From assembly GCA_024645305.1 (NCBI GenBank), contig JAHEFU010000006.1, positions 1 through 30,404 of the forward strand: a stretch of DNA of 30,404 nucleotides, written 5' to 3'. Shown in pieces: positions 24,622 to 30,404 of the stretch. The position numbers and the translations under genes were made by a program. Position 1 is the first letter of the stretch. Every line of letters begins with the position of its first letter. A model generated the notes under the pieces. That model did no database searches. It was not told the DNA's origin and saw nothing but the letters and a program-made list of their open reading frames with translations. The DNA is from Planctomycetales bacterium (GTDB lineage: Bacteria > 4484-113 > JAFGCY01).

Positions 24622-25983
24622 TCAGTCACTGATCGGCAGAAGGGAATCCAAAGTCCTTCCGAAGACCTCTGACTGCGTGTTCAGGCGTGTTGCCAGGAGA
24701 CTCAGTTCATCCTCCAGCTTCGCTGGCTGTTGAGGGTCTGAGTTCACTCCCCCCGAATTGGATTCCGGTCTAGGCTGGTACTTGAAAGTACCTTCCAGCA
24801 CCTCCCGTCCCACCACGCGATATGCCTCGCGAAATGACAACTCGCCGGACTGGACACGACGATAGGCTTCCGCCGCCGCATGCAATTCTGCCGTGCAGGC
24901 CTGCTGCAGGCGCTCCGCATTGAAGTGCAGGCCCGGCAGGACATGCCCGAGTACGGCCAGAAGTTCCGCAAGCCCTGTGACACTTCTGAACAGCGCCGGC
25001 TTAAGCAACTGGTAGTCGCGGTGGTAATTCGATGGCAGGCCTGTGCTGACCTGCTCCAGTTCATTGCGCCAGGCCCGCAGCTGGGCAATCCTGCCCCGCG
25101 CCAGCTCCAGTACATCCGGGTTGCGCTTCTGCGGCATGATTGACGAACCAGTGGTGAATTCATCCGGCAGGCTGATGAAGCCGAATTCATCCGTGCTGTA
25201 GAGGCAGAGATCCCAGATGAACTTCTCCAGCAGATTGCCAACGGAACTGTTCCAGGCTGCCAGGGCCAGTTCATGGCGGCCCCGGGAATTGGCGCAGTCA
25301 ATCGGATTGGACTGCACGCGGCTGAATCCCAGTAGTCGGGCACTGTACTCCCGGTCCAGGGGCAGCGGCACACCGAAACCCGCACCGCTGCCCAGCGGAC
25401 AGCTGTCCAGCCTGGCAAGCAGGGCCTCACCGGCCTGCAGTTCCTCAAGCAGTCCGTGGCTGAATGACAGCAGCCACTGAGCGACACTCGAGGGCATGGC
25501 CCGCCGCAGATGCGTGTAACCCGGCAGTGGTAAATGGCCGTGTTCCGCGGCAAGTTCCGCCAGAGAATGAGCCAGCCGGGCCACTGCGCCCAGCGATTCC
25601 AGCAGGCCATGTTTCATGTAGAGGCGCAGGGCCGTCAGCACCTGGTCATTGCGCGAGCGACCGAGATGGACGTTGCCAGCTGCCTGCGGTGCCAGGTCAT
25701 GCAGGGCCTGCTCGATGGCGGTATGACAGTCCTCCTGGCTGCTGCTGATGCTGAACTGCCCGGCAGCCAACTTTTCCTGAATACTCGTAAGGCCCTGCAG
25801 AAGCTGCTCTGCGTCCAGCTGTGCGATCAGACCGGTGTGCGCCAGCATGCGGACATGCGCTGCACTGCCGAGGATATCCCAGGGCAGCAGCTGCATGTCG
25901 AGGATGTGATCCTCCCCCACCGTGAAGCGATGGACCAGTTCATCCAGCGGCAACTCCTTGCTCCAGATCTGCTTGTCAGACAT
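24622..25983 (-). CDS. argH: Argininosuccinate lyase
   Basis: ArgH cleaves argininosuccinate to arginine and fumarate, the last step of arginine synthesis in the cytoplasm. I chose the ATG at 25983 (453 residues, the usual length). GAGGAG lies 7 bases upstream and it overlaps the previous gene by 8 bases; a longer frame to 26094 would overlap that gene far more. Superfamily motifs are present: HLGRSRNDQV (107-115), PGYTHLRRAMPSS with His158, and the signature GSSIMPQKRNPD (279-290) with catalytic Ser281. The N-terminus (QIWSKELP, HRFTVGEDHILDMQLLPWDILGS) resembles the Bacteroidetes-type enzyme rather than the usual LWGGRF start. It is the last visible gene of the arginine cluster. Confidence 0.95.
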   Translation of the reverse strand: MSDKQIWSKELPLDELVHRFTVGEDHILDMQLLPWDILGSAAHVRMLAHTGLIAQLDAEQLLQGLTSIQEKLAAGQFSISSSQEDCHTAIEQALHDLAPQAAGNVHLGRSRNDQVLTALRLYMKHGLLESLGAVARLAHSLAELAAEHGHLPLPGYTHLRRAMPSSVAQWLLSFSHGLLEELQAGEALLARLDSCPLGSGAGFGVPLPLDREYSARLLGFSRVQSNPIDCANSRGRHELALAAWNSSVGNLLEKFIWDLCLYSTDEFGFISLPDEFTTGSSIMPQKRNPDVLELARGRIAQLRAWRNELEQVSTGLPSNYHRDYQLLKPALFRSVTGLAELLAVLGHVLPGLHFNAERLQQACTAELHAAAEAYRRVQSGELSFREAYRVVGREVLEGTFKYQPRPESNSGGVNSDPQQPAKLEDELSLLATRLNTQSEVFGRTLDSLLPISD

Positions 25984-27034
25984 TCGCGCACTCCTCAAAG
26001 TATTTCCTGACAATGTCGCTGTATACATCCACGGCAGAGCTGAGTTCCTCTTCCAGCAGGAATTCCTCCGGCCTGTGGCTGCGGCTGCTTTCACCCGGGC
26101 CGATCTTCACCGTGGGAATTGTGCCATACAGGGACCAGTCACTGCAGGTGTCACTGAAGTAGGGCTGTTTCCCGGATGCTGTGACAGCAGCCCGGACCAC
26201 CGGATGACCGGGATCCGTACTGACTGGCAGGTAGCGGGCGCTGCGGCAGTGAATCTCACACTCCAGCTGGCTGCGGATCCAGGCCAGGGTGGCGTCGTGA
26301 TCCAGGTTGGGCGTGGTACGCATGTCCACCTGGAATTCGCAGAGGTCAGGCACCTGGTTATGGCTGAGGCCTCCCTTGACAACGGTCACCTGCGGTCGCG
26401 TCACATATTCGCCCATGAAGGGCTCGAACTCCATCTGGCTGAGCCTGGCAATGTCCCCGGCAGCACTGTGGATTGCATTCTCCAGCCCGAGTTTATGGGC
26501 ATGTGCGGCATGTCCGGAACTGCCATGGCTGCGGCATTCCAGCAGCAGCATACCGCGCTGGGCATTACAGGGCGCGAGTCCCGTAGGCTCCCCGTTGATG
26601 GCTGCATCCATCGGTGCCAGTTCCGGCAGGGCACGCAGCACCCCACCCTCTCCACCGATTTCCTCCTCCGCACTGATCAGCAGGACGAGTGTCCCGGGAC
26701 CCTGCCAGCCCTCCGCCTGCAGCCGGTTTGCAGCGAGCAGCATGGCGGCCACACAGCCCTTGGCATCGTTCGCTCCAAGCCCGGTAAGCTTTCCATTCTC
26801 AATCCGCGGGGTCCAGGGGTCGGCCAGCCAGCCACTGCACTGGGGCACGGTGTCAATGTGCGAGTTCAGCATCAAGCGGGGTCCGCCTGAACCTAACTCC
26901 AGCACGATGTTGTTGCCGATCCGCCGCGGACTGAAGCCCTGTTTCAAGCTCCAGGCTTCGACGAAGTCCGCGCAGTCATGTTCCATGCAGGACAGGCTGG
27001 CGATGGATACAATCTGTGCCAGCAGCTCAAGCAT
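25976..27034 (-). CDS. M20-family deacylase, ArgE/DapE-like; predicted N-acyl-citrulline deacylase
   Basis: The 352-residue protein has the M20 metallopeptidase ligand set: NSHIDTVP (His59, Asp61), GLGANDAKG (Asp90), SAEEEIGGEGG (Glu123 catalytic, Glu124 ligand), NGEPTG (Glu149) and a C-terminal His in SRSHRPEEF. It removes an acyl group from an amino acid. In pathways using an acyl-ornithine carbamoyltransferase, this enzyme deacylates N-acyl-citrulline rather than N-acetylornithine. The adjacent transcarbamylase suggests N-succinylcitrulline as substrate (inference). The start overlaps argB by 8 bases and the end overlaps argH by 8 bases, indicating coupled translation. No strong Shine-Dalgarno precedes the ATG. 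Confidence 0.9.
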   Translation of the reverse strand: MLELLAQIVSIASLSCMEHDCADFVEAWSLKQGFSPRRIGNNIVLELGSGGPRLMLNSHIDTVPQCSGWLADPWTPRIENGKLTGLGANDAKGCVAAMLLAANRLQAEGWQGPGTLVLLISAEEEIGGEGGVLRALPELAPMDAAINGEPTGLAPCNAQRGMLLLECRSHGSSGHAAHAHKLGLENAIHSAAGDIARLSQMEFEPFMGEYVTRPQVTVVKGGLSHNQVPDLCEFQVDMRTTPNLDHDATLAWIRSQLECEIHCRSARYLPVSTDPGHPVVRAAVTASGKQPYFSDTCSDWSLYGTIPTVKIGPGESSRSHRPEEFLLEEELSSAVDVYSDIVRKYFEECANV

Positions 27035-27902
27035 GGCGCATTACCATCGTGCCGCTGCCCTCATTAGTGAAGACCTCGCGCAGCAGGGCATCTTCACCAA
27101 GGCCACTGACGAAGTGCACACGTTCCACACCACCCTCAAGTGCGCTGCGTGTTGCCGCAGCCTTGGGCAGCATGCCGGCACTGAGGATCCCGCGGGATCC
27201 CAGCTCATCAAGCCCGGCGATGTCCAGCTCCGCAATCAGGCTGGTCGGATCAGTTGGATCCTCCAGGATACCGGCGGGCTTCATCAGGAATATCAGTTTG
27301 GCTGCTTCGCTGGCAACCGCAATCCGGGCAGCCACGGTGTCTGCGTTGATGTTCAGCAGTTTTCCCGTACCATCGCTGGCGAGCGGGGCCAGCACGGGCA
27401 GGCAGCCGTCAGCACACAGCGTGCGGATCAACCGCGTGTCCACCTCCTGGATGTCTCCGACTTCCCCGAAGTCCACGGTGCCGCCTGCGCCATCATCCTG
27501 CAGCGGTCGACGGCTGGCAATCACGAGTCCGGCATCGGCACCGCTGATGCCCACGGCCCTGACGCCGAGTGCCGTCAGCTCAGCACAGATCTGTGATTGC
27601 ATCTGACCGCACAGCGCCATGCTGACTGCTTCCAGGGTCTGGCTGCTGGTCACCCGCCGGCCGTTATGCATCTCCACGGGCAGATCCAGCCGCTCACACA
27701 GGCTGGCGATCTGCGGGGCTCCGCCATGCACGAGTACGATATTTATCCCGAGATTCATCAGCAGCGCCACCTGCTCCAGGATGCGCCTGGCATTCTGTGG
27801 CTGAGCGAGCATCTCGCCCCCGAGTTTGACAATGAACAGGCGGTCCCGGTTGGCCCGTACATAGGGTGTGGCAGTCCGCAGGAATTCATAGTATCCAATC
27901 AT
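27027..27902 (-). CDS. argB: N-acylglutamate kinase
   Basis: The 291-residue amino-acid kinase phosphorylates the gamma-carboxyl of N-acylglutamate, the second step of ornithine synthesis. Visible features are IVKLGGEML with Lys26, VHGGAPQI (58-65; the usual third Gly is Ala), NGRRVTSSQTLEAVSM, LLNINADTVAARIA in the nucleotide and substrate lobe, and GILSAGMLPK near the C-terminus. It is one gene in a run of overlapping arginine genes: its ATG overlaps the transcarbamylase stop by 4 bases and its stop overlaps the deacylase start by 8 bases. If the pathway is succinylated, the substrate would be N-succinylglutamate. Confidence 0.93.
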   Translation of the reverse strand: MIGYYEFLRTATPYVRANRDRLFIVKLGGEMLAQPQNARRILEQVALLMNLGINIVLVHGGAPQIASLCERLDLPVEMHNGRRVTSSQTLEAVSMALCGQMQSQICAELTALGVRAVGISGADAGLVIASRRPLQDDGAGGTVDFGEVGDIQEVDTRLIRTLCADGCLPVLAPLASDGTGKLLNINADTVAARIAVASEAAKLIFLMKPAGILEDPTDPTSLIAELDIAGLDELGSRGILSAGMLPKAAATRSALEGGVERVHFVSGLGEDALLREVFTNEGSGTMVMRHA

Positions 27903-28894
27903 GTTGCATCTCCGTTGAAGATATCATGCAGCAGGCTGCGCTGCACATGCAGGCGGTTGTGGGCCTGGGGTACAACCAGGCTCAGCTCCGAATCCAGCAC
28001 TGCGTCGCTGACAACGACATTGCGGCGCACGGGCAGGCAGTGCATGAAATGGCTGGCCTGGCTGCCGGCCTGCAGGAGTGGCATGTCAATCATCCAGTCT
28101 GCATGCTCAGTTGCCAGACCAGAGAACGCAGACGGCTCCGCCGGTCCCCAGCTTTTGCCATAAACCACATCCGCATCGGCACAGGCGGCAGTCTGGTCAT
28201 GGCTTGTGGCAATCTCGCCTCCACTCTGGCGAGCCAGTTCCTGTGCCTGCTGCAGCACCGCAGCATGCAGTTCGAGTCCCGGAGGGTGGGCAACTGTCAC
28301 ATGACAACCGCAGGCCGCAGCACTCAGCACGAGGCTGTTGGGAACTGCGCGGGGCAGCGGCTTGATATGCGGTGCCCAACTCAGGGTGATCCGCCTGCCC
28401 TGCAGTGCACCGAACTGCTCACGCAGCGTCAGCATGTCCGCCAGTCCCTGGCAGGGATGCTCGCGGGCGGACTCCATGCTGACAACCGGGATCGGACTGT
28501 GGCTGGCGATTGAGCGGATCAGCGCATCAGCTTCATCCTGCTCCAGCTCTCCTTGCGCGAAGCAGCGCACGGCAAGGGCATCGACGTAACCCCCGAGCAC
28601 CGGGATGGCCTCACGGATGTGCTCCGGCCGGTCGCCATCCATACGGATTCCGCTGGCATGCTCGAGTTTCCAGGAGCCGCTGTTCACATCGATGACAATC
28701 GCATGGCCCCCGCTGCGCAGCATGGCGGCCTCGAAGGAAACCCGGGTGCGCAGGGAGGGATTGAAGAACAGCATGCCGAGAAGCCTACCCTCGAAAACCG
28801 CTCCAGGATCATGCTGTTTCCACTCCATAGCGCGGTCCAGTATGCGGCTGACACCATCAATTCCCAGGTCACTGATATGTGTAAAGTGTTTCAT
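27899..28894 (-). CDS. argF': N-acyl-ornithine carbamoyltransferase, predicted N-succinylornithine type
   Basis: The 331-residue enzyme transfers carbamoyl from carbamoyl phosphate to an acylated ornithine. It is not a standard OTC: it carries FFNPSLRTR (43-51) in place of the STRTR loop, MDGDRPEH (85-92), HPCQ (146-149), LSWAPHIKPLPRAVPNS, and HCLPVRRNV (285-293) instead of HCLPA. These mark the acetyl/succinyl-ornithine transcarbamylase group. From memory of the published work, Glu92 of the Xanthomonas acetylornithine enzyme is replaced by Pro90 in the Bacteroides succinylornithine enzyme; this protein has Pro at exactly residue 90. The position of the Xanthomonas carboxylated Lys302 is Val here, also as in the succinyl type. 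AGGAG, overlapping the argC stop, sits 8 bases before the ATG. Confidence 0.9.
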   Translation of the reverse strand: MKHFTHISDLGIDGVSRILDRAMEWKQHDPGAVFEGRLLGMLFFNPSLRTRVSFEAAMLRSGGHAIVIDVNSGSWKLEHASGIRMDGDRPEHIREAIPVLGGYVDALAVRCFAQGELEQDEADALIRSIASHSPIPVVSMESAREHPCQGLADMLTLREQFGALQGRRITLSWAPHIKPLPRAVPNSLVLSAAACGCHVTVAHPPGLELHAAVLQQAQELARQSGGEIATSHDQTAACADADVVYGKSWGPAEPSAFSGLATEHADWMIDMPLLQAGSQASHFMHCLPVRRNVVVSDAVLDSELSLVVPQAHNRLHVQRSLLHDIFNGDAT

Positions 28895-28905
28895 AATGCC
28901 TGCTC

Positions 28906-29964
28906 CTATGGATACAGCGCCGCATGCCGCAAGCCGCTGTCTTCAGGCAGGCCGAGGGCGATGTTCATGTTCTGCACCGCCTGTCCCGCCATGCCCTTGC
29001 CAAGGTTGTCAATGGCGCACAGCACCGCCAGCGAGCGCCCGCTGGCCAGGGCATGCAGCTGCGCCCGGTTGCTGCCGGCCACGGTGGCTACCCGGGGGGA
29101 AACGGCCAATACATCAATGAAGGGCTCAGCGGAGTAGTGCACGGCGTGGCATGCGGCAAGCTCACTGGCCTCTTGCCCTGTCTCACATTCGATCAGCACC
29201 GTGGCGAAGATCCCGCGCACGAGCGGAGCGGAATGCGGCACAAAGGACATGCGTGCTTCCGTGCTGCCACCTGCAGCCAGCAACATCTCCAGTTCCGCCT
29301 GGTGCCGGTGGGCCAGCATGTTGTAGGCCCGCAGGTCATGCGCGCGGTGGGGATGATGCGTCCCGGCTGATGGCTGGCTGCCTGAGCCTGAGCTACCGGT
29401 CATGGCGCTGATCGCAATGTGCCTGTTGCCCAGCCTGCCGGCCAGCGGCAGCAGGCAGAGATTGACCGCTGTGGCAAAGCAGCCCGGACTGGCAATCCGG
29501 GTCGCGGAGCATATCCTGTCACGGCAGAACTCCGGCAGGCCGTAAACGAAATCATCAAGGAACTGCGGACAGGGATGTGGAGCTCCATAGTACTGCTCCC
29601 ATGCTGCATCATCAGACAGCCTGAAGTCTGCGGACAGGTCCACCAGCAGCACTGGACGCATGCGCGCGAGGTCCTCAAGTTTGGCGGCAAGCTGAGGATA
29701 GATGCCAGCCATCTCCGAGTGACCCATGGCACTAAACAGCACATATGGATTGTCTGCCGGACCCTTCGGCAGTGCCAACTCGCCAGCCATTGTCATATGG
29801 CCCAGCTCGGGCAGGTGCGGATGCACTGCAGTCACGGACTGCCCAGCCTGGCTGCGGCTGACCAGCTGCGTGATCCGCGCCTGCGGATGCTGCAGGAGAT
29901 AACGCAAGAGCTCCCCGCCTCCGGTCCCGGCAGCACCCAGGATGGCTACATCAATTGATTGCAT
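28906..29964 (-). CDS. argC: N-acyl-gamma-glutamyl-phosphate reductase
   Basis: ArgC reduces N-acylglutamyl phosphate to the semialdehyde with NADPH. I chose the ATG at 29964 (352 residues): AGGAGG lies 9 bases upstream and the protein then opens with the Rossmann motif VAILGAAGTGGGE (6-18). Other motifs are VDLSADFRL (108-116), ASPGCFATA with catalytic Cys162, TGSSGSGSQPS, AHRHQAEL (218-225) and CAIDNLGKGMAGQAVQNMN near the end. The region around HHPHRAHDLRAYNMLAHRH is closer to Bacteroidetes ArgC and LysY-type enzymes than to the common ArgC, consistent with the rest of the cluster. It overlaps the upstream partial gene by 14 bases. Confidence 0.93.
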   Translation of the reverse strand: MQSIDVAILGAAGTGGGELLRYLLQHPQARITQLVSRSQAGQSVTAVHPHLPELGHMTMAGELALPKGPADNPYVLFSAMGHSEMAGIYPQLAAKLEDLARMRPVLLVDLSADFRLSDDAAWEQYYGAPHPCPQFLDDFVYGLPEFCRDRICSATRIASPGCFATAVNLCLLPLAGRLGNRHIAISAMTGSSGSGSQPSAGTHHPHRAHDLRAYNMLAHRHQAELEMLLAAGGSTEARMSFVPHSAPLVRGIFATVLIECETGQEASELAACHAVHYSAEPFIDVLAVSPRVATVAGSNRAQLHALASGRSLAVLCAIDNLGKGMAGQAVQNMNIALGLPEDSGLRHAALYP

Positions 29965-30404
29965 GGCTGTCTCCCTCCTGGCTGCCGGCCAGCAGCTCAA
30001 TTGCCAGCTGGCCCAGCTGCTCCGCGGAAAGCCGTGCATTCACCGCCGGCAGGCCAAGCTCCTGTTCCACATAGCGCCGGCCTACCTGGTTGTCGGTCAC
30101 AGGCCCGCTCACTATGCCAACGGACAGGCCATGCCGCTCCTGCAGCTGGCGTACACCGCCGTAGACTCCGGCAGGATCATTGGCGCAGTACACCAGTACG
30201 CTGATGGCCGCGGAGACCTGGGGGTCATCCAGGATTTCCTGCACTCCGTAGCTACCGAACACACCGTCTCCCATCTCCACCACGATCACATCCGGCGAAT
30301 TGGCAGCCAGGCCACTCAGCACACGCCGCGCGGCAAGGACTGCATTGCCGGCATTGGTGCTCGGGAAGCCTGCATCCGTGAAATCCATTACACTGCCTGC
30401 GCCA
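29951..30404 (-). CDS. Unrecognised conserved-looking protein in the arginine cluster (5' part beyond window)
   Basis: The last 150 residues are visible and the frame is open through the right edge, where it reads GAGSVMDFTDAGFPSTNAGN. An internal ATG at 30388 is unlikely to be the true start, since coding continues upstream. Motifs worth noting are the glycine/serine-rich opening, VIVVEMGDGVFGSYGV, VLVYCANDPAGVYGGV and IVSGPVTDNQVGRRY. They have the alternation of hydrophobic strands and Gly/Asp-rich turns expected of an alpha/beta nucleotide-binding fold, but I cannot name the family. Its overlap of 14 bases with argC and position at the head of the visible cluster suggest a role in arginine synthesis or its control. 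Confidence 0.8.
   Translation of the reverse strand, partial: GAGSVMDFTDAGFPSTNAGNAVLAARRVLSGLAANSPDVIVVEMGDGVFGSYGVQEILDDPQVSAAISVLVYCANDPAGVYGGVRQLQERHGLSVGIVSGPVTDNQVGRRYVEQELGLPAVNARLSAEQLGQLAIELLAGSQEGDSHAIN

Noticed and set aside
25984..26094. 37-residue extension of ArgH
   Set aside because: It would overlap the M20 deacylase gene by over 100 bases; the ATG at 25983 has GAGGAG upstream and gives the normal ArgH length.
25922..27596. Long plus-strand frames (322 and 429 codons) across the arginine genes
   Set aside because: They are antisense to argE-like and argB genes with clear active-site motifs and have no family features of their own.

Overview
This GC-rich window comes from the chromosome of a bacterium I cannot place with confidence. 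Two proteins carry clear lipoproteins signals and several others carry Sec-type signal peptides. The large exported proteins carry dockerin-like calcium-loop repeats, an acidic Asp/Cys motif and a CBM9-like domain, a style common in uncultivated Planctomycetes-, Armatimonadetes- or Hydrogenedentes-like genomes. The arginine genes at the right end resemble the Bacteroidetes type. I see no rRNA, tRNA, CRISPR array, transposase or insertion sequence.

Left part (1-10061). A giant exported protein runs off the left edge on the minus strand. It carries an acidic Cys/Asp motif, an embedded DUF4157-like domain with an HEVAH zincin motif, and about five beta-sandwich repeats of roughly 130 residues. 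Divergent from it are an exported esterase of the BD-FAE type and an exported ankyrin-repeat protein, likely co-transcribed. They converge on a 1066-residue lipoprotein (6861-10061) with a cohesin-like region, a dockerin-like pair and about seven long C-terminal repeats. That gene has a clear terminator.

Middle part (10062-18597). A MocR-type (GntR plus aminotransferase) regulator has a good promoter with a perfect 14-bp palindrome in its spacer. It overlaps by 4 bp a second dockerin-like lipoprotein gene. On the opposite strand, one likely operon runs from an HTH-TPR regulator to a NagZ-like family 3 glycoside hydrolase and then an exported CBM9-like protein.

Regulator and methyltransferase part (16087-23636). 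Three tandem paralogous HTH-TPR regulators share an unusual linker motif, EALGTREDRW. They are divergent from two tandem paralogous SAM methyltransferases with winged-helix N-termini. A major facilitator transporter gene converges on the methyltransferases.

Right part (23716-30404). A second exported esterase gene converges on a tightly overlapping arginine biosynthesis cluster, transcribed right to left: an unrecognised partial gene, argC, an argF' transcarbamylase, argB, an argE-like M20 deacylase and argH. Proline at residue 90 of the transcarbamylase and the type of ArgH point to the succinylated-intermediate pathway described in Bacteroides. If so, ArgC, ArgB and the deacylase would act on N-succinyl rather than N-acetyl substrates. 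argG, argD and the acyltransferase are not in the window.
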